This document shows, piece by piece, positions 55,865 to 64,000 of a stretch of 64,000 bases of DNA. The notes beneath the pieces are model-generated. The model was given only the letters and a program-made list of their open reading frames with translations, was not told the DNA's origin and did no database searches. Made by a program: the position numbers and the translations under genes. Source of the stretch: an uncultured Clostridia bacterium (lineage in GTDB: Bacteria > Bacillota > Clostridia > Christensenellales > QALW01); assembly GCA_934465535.1 (NCBI GenBank), contig CAKSKV010000001.1, positions 226,286 through 290,285 on the forward strand, written 5' to 3'. Numbering within the stretch: position 1 is the stretch's first letter; every line of letters starts with the position of its first letter.

Positions 55865-57406
55865 TCATTCCCACTCGATGGTTGCCGGGGGTTTGCTTGT
55901 GATGTCGTAGACTATGCGGTTTATGCTGCCCACTTCGTTTACGATCCTTGTTGAAATACGGTCAAGTATATCATATGGAATCCTGGCCCAAGAAGCGGTC
56001 ATAAAATCCGATGTGTTTACGGCACGCAGAGCAAGAGTGTAATCATAGGTGCGGCCGTCGCCCATAACTCCGACACTGCGCATATCGGTAAGTACGGCGA
56101 AATACTGACTCAGTTCGGCATCGGCGCCTGATTTTGCAAGTTCATCGCGAAATACAAAATCGGCATCCTGAAGCAAGGCGAGCTTTTCTTTGGTGACGGC
56201 ACCGATAATGCGAATTGCAAGACCGGGGCCGGGGAAGGGCTGGCGCATTACCAGTCGCTCGGGCAGACCCAACTCGCGGCCGAGCTGACGTACTTCGTCT
56301 TTGAAAAGCATGCGAAGCGGCTCCACAATCTCTTTGAAATCCACATAATCGGGAAGACCGCCTACATTATGATGGCTTTTGATCACCGCGGCATCTCCGG
56401 CGCCGGATTCTATTACATCGGGATAAATCGTACCCTGTGCAAGATAGTCAACAGCGCCGATTTTTTTCGCTTCGGCTTCAAATACGCGAATAAATTCCTC
56501 TCCGATTATTTTCCGTTTGCGCTCGGGCTCGGAAACGCCGGCGAGTTTATCAAGAAAGCGTTCCTGTGCATTTACGCGGATAAATTTGCTTTGCATTTTG
56601 GAGAATACGGCTTCAACCTCGTCACCTTCATTTTTGCGAAGCAGACCGTGGTCAACAAACACACAGGTAAGCTGTGACCCGACTGCACGCTCAAGCAGCG
56701 CTGCGGCAACGGAGGAATCCACACCGCCTGACAGAGCAAGCAGCACCTTGCCGTCGCCAATTTTATCCTTCAGTGAGGCAACAGAGGATTGCAGGTAGTC
56801 GGCCATGGTCCAGTCTCCGGAGGCATTGCAAACCTTATAGAGGAAATTACGCAGCATTGCAAGACCGTTCTGCGTGTGGTTTACCTCGGGATGAAACTGT
56901 ACTCCGTAAAAACCGCGCTTTATATCGGCAATTGCAACATTCGGACAATTGTCGGAATGTGCGGTGAGTTCAAAGCCTTCGGGCACGATCTCCATATAGT
57001 CGCCATGGCTCATCCATGAAATGCCTTCGCTGTCAAGTCCGTCAAAGAGAGGGCAGGCGGTATCGTAAAATGTGGGGGTTTTGCCGTATTCGCGTGCGGT
57101 TGCATCGCTGGCCGGCGAGACGCGCCCGCCCAAAAGATGTGCCATGAGCTGACATCCGTAGCATATGCCGAGAACCGGGATGCCAAGAGAAAATATTGCA
57201 GGATCAACGCTCGGTGCGCCGGATTCGTATACGCTGTGCGGGCCGCCGGTGAATATAATGCCGATAGGATGCTCGGATTTGATTTTTTCAAGCGGTGTGC
57301 GATAGGGAAGAACCTCGCAATACACATTGCATTCGCGCACACGGCGTGCAATCAGTTGATTGTACTGACCGCCAAAATCAAGAACAATAATTTTTTCTTT
57401 TGTCAT
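55865..57406 (-). CDS. guaA: GMP synthase (glutamine-hydrolysing)
   Basis: Converts XMP to GMP. The 513 residues comprise a class I glutamine amidotransferase with nucleophile Cys in LGICYGCQLMAHLLGG and a late His/Glu (FHPEVNHTQ), the ATP-pyrophosphatase domain (LALSGGVDSSVAA) and the C-terminal dimerisation domain (PFPGPGLAIRI, SKPPATIEWE). It lies after purB on the same strand with about 30 bases between them. Confidence 0.98.
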   Translation of the reverse strand: MTKEKIIVLDFGGQYNQLIARRVRECNVYCEVLPYRTPLEKIKSEHPIGIIFTGGPHSVYESGAPSVDPAIFSLGIPVLGICYGCQLMAHLLGGRVSPASDATAREYGKTPTFYDTACPLFDGLDSEGISWMSHGDYMEIVPEGFELTAHSDNCPNVAIADIKRGFYGVQFHPEVNHTQNGLAMLRNFLYKVCNASGDWTMADYLQSSVASLKDKIGDGKVLLALSGGVDSSVAAALLERAVGSQLTCVFVDHGLLRKNEGDEVEAVFSKMQSKFIRVNAQERFLDKLAGVSEPERKRKIIGEEFIRVFEAEAKKIGAVDYLAQGTIYPDVIESGAGDAAVIKSHHNVGGLPDYVDFKEIVEPLRMLFKDEVRQLGRELGLPERLVMRQPFPGPGLAIRIIGAVTKEKLALLQDADFVFRDELAKSGADAELSQYFAVLTDMRSVGVMGDGRTYDYTLALRAVNTSDFMTASWARIPYDILDRISTRIVNEVGSINRIVYDITSKPPATIEWE

Positions 57407-57437
57407 TACTATCTCCGTATGTTTATATTTTTAATTG

Positions 57438-58868
57438 CTATACTTTAAGGTCGCCGGAGGCTTCGTCCGAAAAGCCTTCAAGCACGGGAGAAACAAAGTC
57501 GTTTAGGAATTCGTCAACCTGCTCCGGGGCGCGGCCTATGTAATTTTCGGGCTGCAGCACTTTAAGAATATCTTCCATTGTGAGGTTGAATGCAGGGTCG
57601 TTGACAATGCGTTCAAGCAAATCGCATTGCCCGCCGTCTTCCTTTATGACCTTGGCCGCAGCCATGGAATGATCGCGGATTTTCTTATGAAGCACCTGTC
57701 TGTCGCCGCCGTGTTTTACGCCTTCCATAAGTATATTCTCGGTTGCGATAAAGGGCAGATTCTCTGTCATGTGCTTAAGAATAACTTTGGGGTATACGAC
57801 CATGCCGTTTGCAACATTGATTACAATATTAAGCAGGGCATCGGTGGCAAGGAAACATTCGGCAACGGCTAAGCGCTTGTTGGCAGAGTCGTCCAATGTG
57901 CGCTCCAACCATTGTGTTGACGCGGTCAGCTGCGGGTTTATTGCCGAACAGGTAACATAACGGGCAAGTGAACAGATGCGTTCGCTGCGCATGGGGTTGC
58001 GCTTGTATGCCATAGCGGAAGAGCCGACCTGATCTTTTTCGAAAGGTTCCTCCACTTCCTTCATATGCTGGAGAAGCCGCAAATCGTCAGCAAACTTATA
58101 GGCGCTTTGCGCTATGCCGGATAGGATGTTGCATATGCGCATATCCTCTTTGCGCGTGTATGTTTGTCCTGATACCGGGTAAACCTCGGCAAACCCCATT
58201 TTTTCAGCGATTTTTTGTTCGAGCAGCTTTACTTTTTCGTGATCGCCGTCAAACAGTTCAAGGAAAGAGGCCTGTGTGCCGGTTGTGCCTTTGTTGCCAA
58301 GAAGCTTCATTCCGTTTTTGATGTATTCAAGATCCTTCAAATCATAAAGAAAATCCTGAATCCAAAGACAGGCGCGCTTGCCTACGGTGGTAGGCTGTGC
58401 GACCTGGAAATGCGTGTATCCCAGTGTGGGGAGGTCACGGTAAGTGCGCGCAAAATCACCGAGGTGCTTTATTGCCGTAAGCAGCTTTTTGCGGATTATT
58501 TCAAGACCTTGCTTATATATTATTATATCCGCATTGTCGGTAACATAGCACGATGTAGCACCCAAATGGATTATGGGCTTTGCATCTGGGCAAACTAAAC
58601 CGTATGCATAAATGTGAGCCATTACATCGTGACGAATCTCTTTTTCTTTTGCACTTACGGTATCATAATCGATGTCGTCAGTGTGTGCACGGAGCTGTTC
58701 GACCTGTTCGGGAGTGATGTCAAGGCCGCATTCCATTTCGGCTTCTGCAAGAGCGACCCAAAGGCGGCGCCATGTTGAATACCGTGTGTTTGGAGAAAAA
58801 TTGCGCAGCATTTCCTCAGAGGCATATCGTGATCCCAATGGCGTTGAATAGGTGTCGTTTGAATTCAT
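57438..58868 (-). CDS. purB: Adenylosuccinate lyase
   Basis: Catalyses two fumarate-releasing steps of purine synthesis (SAICAR to AICAR, and adenylosuccinate to AMP). The 476-residue protein has LGYTHFQVAQPTTVGKRA and the superfamily signature SSAMAYKRNPMRSERI. The ATG at 58868 follows a TTG in frame and AGGAGA. It lies between purA and guaA, so AMP- and GMP-branch enzymes are grouped. The size matches the longer clade of PurB found in many Clostridia and eukaryotes. Confidence 0.96.
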   Translation of the reverse strand: MNSNDTYSTPLGSRYASEEMLRNFSPNTRYSTWRRLWVALAEAEMECGLDITPEQVEQLRAHTDDIDYDTVSAKEKEIRHDVMAHIYAYGLVCPDAKPIIHLGATSCYVTDNADIIIYKQGLEIIRKKLLTAIKHLGDFARTYRDLPTLGYTHFQVAQPTTVGKRACLWIQDFLYDLKDLEYIKNGMKLLGNKGTTGTQASFLELFDGDHEKVKLLEQKIAEKMGFAEVYPVSGQTYTRKEDMRICNILSGIAQSAYKFADDLRLLQHMKEVEEPFEKDQVGSSAMAYKRNPMRSERICSLARYVTCSAINPQLTASTQWLERTLDDSANKRLAVAECFLATDALLNIVINVANGMVVYPKVILKHMTENLPFIATENILMEGVKHGGDRQVLHKKIRDHSMAAAKVIKEDGGQCDLLERIVNDPAFNLTMEDILKVLQPENYIGRAPEQVDEFLNDFVSPVLEGFSDEASGDLKV

Positions 58869-58961
58869 CAAGAGTATTTCTCCTGTTCTTATTTATACTG
58901 CCGCCTGTAGTTGCTAATCCAAATGCGGCACTGAAAACTTGGTAATGTTGGTAAAATACTA

Positions 58962-60236
58962 TCAGCGGTAGATGATTTCATCACGCTTTGCGCCTACGGA
59001 AACAAATTTAATCGGACATTCGATGAATTTCTCGATATATTCAACATATTTGCGCGCTTGAACAGGCAAATCCTCATAGCGGGTTACCTTGCTTATATCG
59101 CATTGCCAGCCGGGCATGGTGATGAACACGGGCTTTGCATTTTCAAGCTCCGGAGTGGTGGGGAATACGGTGCAGAGCTGTCCGTTAATTTCATATCCGA
59201 CACAAAGGTCAATTTCCTTCATGTAGGACAGCACATCGAGTTTTGTAAGTCCGATTTCCGTGGCTCCCTGCATACGGGTGCCGTACTTTGTTGCAACAAG
59301 GTCGATGGGGCCTACGCGGCGGGGACGGCCGGTGGCTACGCCAAATTCGTTGCCGGCCTTGCGCAGGTCATCGGCGCGCTCATCGTGCCACTCACAGATG
59401 AAAGGACCCTCGCCGACAGCGGTGGAATATGCTTTTGCAACGCCAACTACACGGTCAAGCTTCAGAAAAGGAGCGCCGCTTCCGATAGGAGCGTATGCCG
59501 ACAGCGGAGTGGAGGAGGATGTATAAGGATAAATACCGAAATCAATATCGCGCAGTGCGCCCAATTGGGCTTCGAACATTATATTTTTTCCGTCCTTCTG
59601 CGCTTGCAGCAAAAGCTCGCCGGTATCGCAGATGCAATCGCGGAAAGGATAGCCGAACTGCTTTATCCAGTCCATTATTTCTTCTACGGTATAGGTTTTG
59701 CCGCCGTATACCTTGGAAATGAAAAGGTTTTTGAATTCAAGAATATCAGCTACATGGCGGCGCAGATAGTCTTCATCAAGCAGCTCACACATCTGAATGG
59801 CCTTTTTCATGTATTTGTCGCCGTATACCGGAGCAATGCCGCGCCTTGTGGAACCGTATTTCTTGCCGGCAAGGCGTTCTTCTTCGTAAACATCCTGCTC
59901 TCTGTGATAAGGCATGCATACAATTGCGCGGTTGCTTATGCGGAAATTTGTAGCGTCTATCTTAATGCCGCGTTCACGAAGCTTATTTACTTCACCGAAA
60001 AGATGTTCAAGGTCAATTACGGTGCCGTTGCCCAATACATTTATAACATTTTCGCGGCAAATGCCGGAGGGCAGAAGGTTGAGTTTGAACTCGCCGAAGT
60101 CGTTGACTACCGTGTGCCCGGCGTTGTTTCCGCCCTGATAACGGCAGACGATATCAAAATCCTTACTGAGCAGGTCCACCATACGACCCTTTCCTTCGTC
60201 ACCCCAAGTGATTCCTACGATTGCACAATTTGACAT
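58962..60236 (-). CDS. purA: Adenylosuccinate synthetase
   Basis: Joins IMP and aspartate using GTP, first step of AMP synthesis. The 424 residues start at the ATG at 60236, giving the normal N-terminus with IVGITWGDEGKGRMVDLLS and the P-loop GDEGKGR (Lys in place). NNAGHTVV, STRRGIAPVYGDK and the C-terminal GTP-binding region complete the protein. Asp-binding loop residues are present. The first residues between the upstream TTG-region and this ATG are not needed. Confidence 0.97.
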   Translation of the reverse strand: MSNCAIVGITWGDEGKGRMVDLLSKDFDIVCRYQGGNNAGHTVVNDFGEFKLNLLPSGICRENVINVLGNGTVIDLEHLFGEVNKLRERGIKIDATNFRISNRAIVCMPYHREQDVYEEERLAGKKYGSTRRGIAPVYGDKYMKKAIQMCELLDEDYLRRHVADILEFKNLFISKVYGGKTYTVEEIMDWIKQFGYPFRDCICDTGELLLQAQKDGKNIMFEAQLGALRDIDFGIYPYTSSSTPLSAYAPIGSGAPFLKLDRVVGVAKAYSTAVGEGPFICEWHDERADDLRKAGNEFGVATGRPRRVGPIDLVATKYGTRMQGATEIGLTKLDVLSYMKEIDLCVGYEINGQLCTVFPTTPELENAKPVFITMPGWQCDISKVTRYEDLPVQARKYVEYIEKFIECPIKFVSVGAKRDEIIYR

Positions 60237-60347
60237 AAAATCACCGATTCCTTTCACTATTTACCGCCTTACAGGACGGCAACTATACTAAAGCCGTTAT
60301 GCGGCTAATAATATACCTGATAAAATTGCTTTGTACGGCATACCGTG

Positions 60348-61334
60348 TCATAAGAGGGTTATGCCTTCAAGGCTGCATTTGCGCATTGTATCCTCCGGCC
60401 ATATGGAAGCCTGAACTTCTCCGATATGTCTTTTTTGCAGGAAATACATGCAAAGCCGTGATTGTCCGATGCCGCCGCCTATTGTCAGGGGAAGCTCGCC
60501 GCTTATAACGCCGCGATGATAGGGCAGACATGCGCGTTCCGGCAGCCCTGCCTGCATAAGCTGGCGCTGCATTGCTTCACTGTCCACTCGTATGCCCATG
60601 CTGGATACTTCAAATGCCGTTTGAAGCACGGGATAAAAAAGTATTATATCGCCATTGAGGGACCAGTCGTCATAGTCCGGGGCGCGGCCGTCATGAACCT
60701 TGCCGCTTTTAAGCTTTCCGCCGATGTTTTCAAGAAATATCGCTCCGTATTTTTCGGCGGCGGTGCGCTCCCGCTCGCGCGGGGTAAGCAATGGGTATTC
60801 ATCTTCTAATTCTTGAGTGGAAACAAAGGTTATCTCCCGCGGCAGAAAATCGGTCTTAAGCACGGGGAAGAGCTTTTCAAGATAATGCTGAGCATTGTGA
60901 ATGACTTCATAGATTTCCCTAACTGTATATCTGAGATATTCACGGTTGCGCTCCCGTGGGGTTATGATTTTCTCCCAATCGTATTGATCTACATATATAG
61001 AGTGCAGCTCATCGCATATTTCGTCCCGCCGTATGGCGTTCATATCGGTATACAGGCCTTCTCCGGCAGAAAAGCCGTAGCGCTTGAGTGCATAGCGTTT
61101 CCATTTTGCAAGGGAATGCACTATTTCGGCAGTACAGCCGGTTTCCTTGATGTCGAAAGCTACGGGGCGTTCGGTGCCGTTAAGGTTATCGTTAAGCCCT
61201 GTCTGAGGCAAAACGAAAAGAGGGGCGGAAACACGGGTAAGGTTGAGTTTTGCCGCCAAAGTGCTCTCGAAATGATCTTTTAGTGCTTTTATGGCGAGTT
61301 CTGTTTCCTGTAAATCAAGCTTCGATTTGTACAC
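60348..61334 (-). CDS. asnA: Aspartate-ammonia ligase (asparagine synthetase A)
   Basis: Makes free asparagine from aspartate, ATP and ammonia. The class II synthetase-like fold is shown by LPQTGLNDNLNGTERPVAFDI, HSLAKWKRYALKRYGFSAGEGLYTDMNAIRRDE, YVDQYDWEKII, APDYDDWSLNGDI and TIGGGIGQSRLCMYFL. GTG at 61334 gives 328 residues and the normal N-terminus (YKSKLDLQETE). An in-frame ATG at 61391 with a better ribosome site (AGGAG) would add 19 residues, so both starts are possible. With the amidotransferase operon the cell has two routes to asparagine. Confidence 0.95.
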   Translation of the reverse strand: MYKSKLDLQETELAIKALKDHFESTLAAKLNLTRVSAPLFVLPQTGLNDNLNGTERPVAFDIKETGCTAEIVHSLAKWKRYALKRYGFSAGEGLYTDMNAIRRDEICDELHSIYVDQYDWEKIITPRERNREYLRYTVREIYEVIHNAQHYLEKLFPVLKTDFLPREITFVSTQELEDEYPLLTPRERERTAAEKYGAIFLENIGGKLKSGKVHDGRAPDYDDWSLNGDIILFYPVLQTAFEVSSMGIRVDSEAMQRQLMQAGLPERACLPYHRGVISGELPLTIGGGIGQSRLCMYFLQKRHIGEVQASIWPEDTMRKCSLEGITLL

Positions 61335-61441
61335 GATGTACCTCACTGTAATAAAATTAAAAGAGTGCACTTGTGCTGCGAAAAGGCGCATAAGAACACT
61401 CCTGCTGTTTTTGTATTCAGTTGCGCTTTCGACACCAAAAT

Positions 61442-61471
61442 ATAATAACCCGTAAGGGCACATTTTGTCAA
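61442..61471 (-). promoter_or_regulatory. Promoter of asnA
   Basis: TTGACA, 18-bp spacer, TATTAT on the minus strand, giving a leader of about 100 bases. No T-box sequence is visible in this leader. Confidence 0.7.
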
Positions 61472-61747
61472 TTGAAATGGCTCTGCGTATCATAATATTG
61501 ATTACTTTATGATTGTTCTGATTTTTACGGGTAGTGTTAAATTCTGTTGCAGCGGTATTATAGCATGTATGTATGCTGTTTTGCAAATTATACGGTTGCT
61601 GAACGAATGAATTGTTGTGAATTTTTCGGTGATAAAAGTGAATTTTATGCTTCTGCAAAGTGAGAGCTGTGTATTTACTTCACTATACATAAAATGTTGG
61701 AATTAACCAAGAAAATCGGTTTAATTACTGTAACCAAGGAGGAAAGT

Positions 61748-62954
61748 ATGAAGAAGTTTGTAGTGTTTTGTACTCTGATCTGTATGCTGAGTCTGCTGGC
61801 GGTTTCGGCTTTTGCATATGATAAAACAGAGAGCGACTGGGGTATAACGGCTAATATGCAGGAGGACGGAACCGTTAAATTCACCTACAATGTCGGTAAA
61901 AACGGCTTTGTAGAACTTGCAATATATGATGCTATGCCGGATTTTTCGGGTAAGGATATGGCTGATTCCGGAGCACCTTATAATGTGAAAATTAAACGCG
62001 GTAATAACGATAGCGATTCATGCATTTCAGAGCGGATTATAGCAAAGGGCACGCTTGGAAATGAAAATGAATATCCGTTTAAAGAAGGCAAGAAGTATTA
62101 TGCAACTATTTGTTATAATGACGGAAGCAAGTGGCTGTGGGCGCCGGATCAGATAGTTGAATTTACTTATTCCACCAAGAAGCCGATGGCAACACCGTTT
62201 GACAATGACGCCATTAAGGTGAATGTTCTGGAGACCTTTGATGATACCAAAGCAATTAAGAATGCGTATCTCGGAACTCCTGACTGACCGATTGCCATTA
62301 CCGAAAAGGGATTTGACTACTACAGCTTTTCCGGAGGCAAATTCACTGTTAAAGAAGGTGCGGCAGGCACTTCGTGGGTTGGCGTTATTGATGATAATCT
62401 GAAGGCAATGTTCGGCGCGGCTGAAGGCTTTGGTTTTTATATCAAGAACACAGGCAAGGAAGATATTAAACTCGCGTTTTATCTTGTGGATGGTAAAGAC
62501 GGTGACGGAAACGAAAATAAAGGCAGTGTAAACAATGCCTATTCTATCGGCTCTGAAATGGAATACGCGCTGTATTCGCTGGCGGATAAAACTCAGAAGG
62601 TGCTTACAACTGAAAAACGAACCCATCCTTATAATAACCAGATTGTGGTTCACTCATCTTTTGTCATTTCTGCCGGTTTTGAAGGTTATGTAATGACTGC
62701 GAAGAGCAGCGTTGTTAAGAACATGGTCTTCGGATGTTATTAATGATGATGCGCAGATTATAGGCTTCGGCTGCGATGCTGCTGCCGGTCTTGAGTTTGA
62801 TAACATCTTTGTTTACGGCAAAGAGATTGAAGCAAAGAATGCTCAGCTCGTGCTTGAGGATAAGCCGCGCGACACTGCGGACTTCTCCGTGATTGCATAT
62901 GTGTTGGCTGCTATCACGGGCTGCGGCGCGCTGGTTTTTGCCAAGAAAAGATAA
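61748..62954 (+). pseudogene. Broken gene for a secreted membrane-anchored protein
   Basis: Read through, this would be a protein of about 400 residues: signal peptide (KKFVVFCTLICMLSLLAVSAFAYD), an N-terminal beta-rich domain with KYYATICYNDGSKW, a second carbohydrate-binding-like domain (FYIKNTGKEDIKLAFYLV, LEFDNIFVYGKE) and a C-terminal anchor (IAYVLAAITGCGALVFAKKR). An in-frame TGA at 62285-62287 interrupts it (GTPD, stop, PIAITEKG; a TGG would fit). Between about 62710 and 62735 the frame moves by one base. The first half alone (61748-62287, 179 residues) could still be secreted. GGAGGAA precedes the ATG. The next gene has a related N-terminal domain. Confidence 0.8.
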
Positions 62955-62998
62955 TTTGCATTTTCTGAAACGGCTTATTCATTTGATAGAGCGGTTTG

Positions 62999-63024
62999 GC
63001 CTCCGGAATTTCCGGAGGCTTTTT
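62999..63024 (+). terminator. Terminator after the broken gene
   Basis: GCCTCCGGAA / TTCCGGAGGC-type stem followed by TTTTT. Confidence 0.9.
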
Positions 63025-63123
63025 CGTCATAGTGGACAAAATTGTAATATTTTTCGCTCTGGTGGGGATAATAAATCTTGCGGCGTATCGGCCGACAATG
63101 GTTTTATTAATCGGAGAGAAAAA

Positions 63124-63696
63124 ATGAAAAGAAAGTTTTTTGCAATTGCGGTGACTGCCGCGATATGTTTGCTTTTTGCCACGGCATATGCCTATAATGC
63201 GGTTGATGGGAGCAAATGGGTGGAAAGCATAAAAGCCGACACTGAATCAAAAAAAGTAACGATAACTTTCAGCGATGATTTTATAAACGATTATGCGCCT
63301 AACGGTTATCGCGGGGCGGTATTTACAGAGAAGCCGCAACTAATCACTGATGGCGACGCCGGCTTTTGGGCTATTTTCCGTGCAGTAGACGGCACAGATG
63401 AACTTGCGAAGCAAACGCTTGCCGGTGGTTTTAGCGGAGGCGGCAAAGAATATATTATGGATGCATCTGGACTTACAGAGGGAAAGACCTATTATTTAGC
63501 CGTTACCGGCAATAATGCGGGACTGAGCCCGGACTGGACATGGACTGCGCAGACATGGAAATTTGTATATTCAACCGAAACAAGTGCAACCGGAGATGGC
63601 TCGGGGGCTATTTGGGCTGGCACAGCCTTGATCGGCTGCGGCGTACTGCTTGCCGTAGTGTATGCAACTAAAAAGATGCGCGGCGAAACAGCGTAA
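63124..63696 (+). CDS. Secreted, membrane-anchored protein of unknown function
   Basis: A 190-residue exported protein, start at the ATG at 63124 behind GGAGAG. It has a signal peptide (KRKFFAIAVTAAICLLFATAYAYN), a compact extracellular domain (~25-150) with a late block EGKTYYLAVTGN and WTWTAQTWKFVYST, and a C-terminal anchor of the form TGD, about 20 hydrophobic residues, then KK. The block resembles KYYATICYND...WLW...FTYST in the broken neighbour, so the two are paralogues. It is a plausible surface protein. No catalytic motif is recognised. Confidence 0.75.
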   Translation: MKRKFFAIAVTAAICLLFATAYAYNAVDGSKWVESIKADTESKKVTITFSDDFINDYAPNGYRGAVFTEKPQLITDGDAGFWAIFRAVDGTDELAKQTLAGGFSGGGKEYIMDASGLTEGKTYYLAVTGNNAGLSPDWTWTAQTWKFVYSTETSATGDGSGAIWAGTALIGCGVLLAVVYATKKMRGETA

Positions 63697-63797
63697 GAAA
63701 ACATCAGATGACACAAGAGCGTGTGTGGCAGCTTGATGCGATAATTAAGGTATATTATTGCATATTAAAATATTATTTATTTGAATAATTAGATAGG

Positions 63798-63841
63798 CAC
63801 ATAAAGCAAGGTTGCATTAACGACCCTGCTTTGTGTTTTTT
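63798..63841 (+). terminator. Terminator after the surface protein gene
   Basis: CACA-AAAGCA-GG / CC-TGCTTTGTG stem with two bulges and a TTTTTTATT tail. Confidence 0.8.
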
Positions 63842-63970
63842 ATTGTGATTAAAAGAACGAAAAAAGGAATTATAATGAGGTTAATTTGAATTTTTTGGAC
63901 TTTGACGAGCAAAAAGGCGAAATGCGGGGAAGACAAAAATGAAAAAAAGTGAAAAAAGGGAAAAAAGTCG

Positions 63971-63998
63971 TTGACAAAAGGAGAAAGGTGAGTATAAT
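63971..63998 (+). promoter_or_regulatory. Consensus promoter at the window edge
   Basis: TTGACA, 16-bp spacer, TATAAT, both hexamers perfect. About 50 bases upstream are several A-runs (63935-63966) with roughly helical spacing, resembling an UP element. It fires out of the window, in the manner of rRNA or tRNA operons. The transcript itself is not visible. Confidence 0.75.
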
Positions 63999-64000
63999 TA

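Noticed and set aside
59058..60233. 391-codon plus-strand frame over purA
   Set aside because: Shadow of purA with no family features.
62285..62287. Selenocysteine at the in-frame TGA
   Set aside because: No SECIS-like hairpin is apparent right after it, the protein is a surface protein with no redox motif, and a second lesion (frameshift) lies downstream; nonsense mutation is simpler.

Overview
The window reads as a chromosomal segment of an endospore-forming member of the Clostridia (Bacillota). Supporting signs are an IspH fused to a ribosomal S1-type protein, a T-box leader ahead of an aspartyl-tRNA synthetase/GatC fusion with gatA and gatB, spoVT, dacF behind deoB-punA, a HutP homologue, strong GGAGG ribosome binding sites and frequent GTG/TTG starts. 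The genus cannot be told from sequence alone. Most of the window is housekeeping DNA. I saw no integrase, transposase, CRISPR array or rRNA gene.

Layout. 1-3.3 kb: chaperone block dnaK (3' part)-dnaJ-prmA. 3.4-8 kb: a cysteine-synthase-like gene with an altered active site, a small membrane protein, a secreted glycosidase-like lipoprotein and an amidohydrolase. 8.2-11.6 kb: deoB-punA-dacF, with a run of phased A-tracts before punA. 11.7-17 kb: rqcH (minus) and the proteostasis block tig-clpP-clpX. 17.2-22 kb: a Cys-rich possible spore coat protein, a DUF1015 protein, aspartate kinase and a lipoprotein whose natural start codon seems to have been lost.

22.1-29.1 kb is the main accessory island. 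It is a ten-gene minus-strand operon with three different ATC-hydrolase-like paralogues, two paralogous membrane proteins, two unrelated methyltransferases, a GNAT acetyltransferase, an alpha/beta hydrolase and a ketopantoate-reductase-like protein. It looks like a small-molecule modification or degradation pathway that I cannot match to anything described.

29.4-34.8 kb: the tRNA-dependent amidation operon aspS::gatC-gatA-gatB under a T-box whose specifier loop holds overlapping Glu (GAA) and Asn (AAC) codons. 35-42.5 kb: a HAD phosphatase, an RpiR regulator, a BaiN-like flavoprotein, hutP, cmk, plsC, ispH::rpsA and a GNAT. 42.5-45 kb: an ImmA-type protease and an XRE repressor divergent from a Y-family DNA polymerase, with a palindrome between the promoters. 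This is a candidate protease-switched, LexA-independent DNA damage circuit. 45-49.8 kb: spoVT, a MATE transporter, an orphan nucleotidyltransferase-like gene, an initiator tRNA with an extra base in its T-stem and a membrane-anchored polysaccharide deacetylase. 50-51.2 kb: the alkylation-repair pair alkA-ogt. 51.3-55.6 kb: argG-argH-argF behind ARG-box-like sites. 55.9-61.3 kb: guaA, purB, purA and asnA. 61.7-64 kb: two related secreted, membrane-anchored proteins, the first broken by a stop and a frameshift. A consensus promoter behind A-tracts points out of the window.

Functional links: asparagine can be made both as free amino acid (asnA) and on tRNA (aspS::gatC-gatA-gatB). Aspartate and nitrogen metabolism recur through lysC, argG, purA, purB, guaA and the amidotransferase. 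Folding and degradation (dnaK, dnaJ, tig, clpP, clpX, rqcH) and DNA repair (dinB, alkA, ogt) are each represented by several genes.
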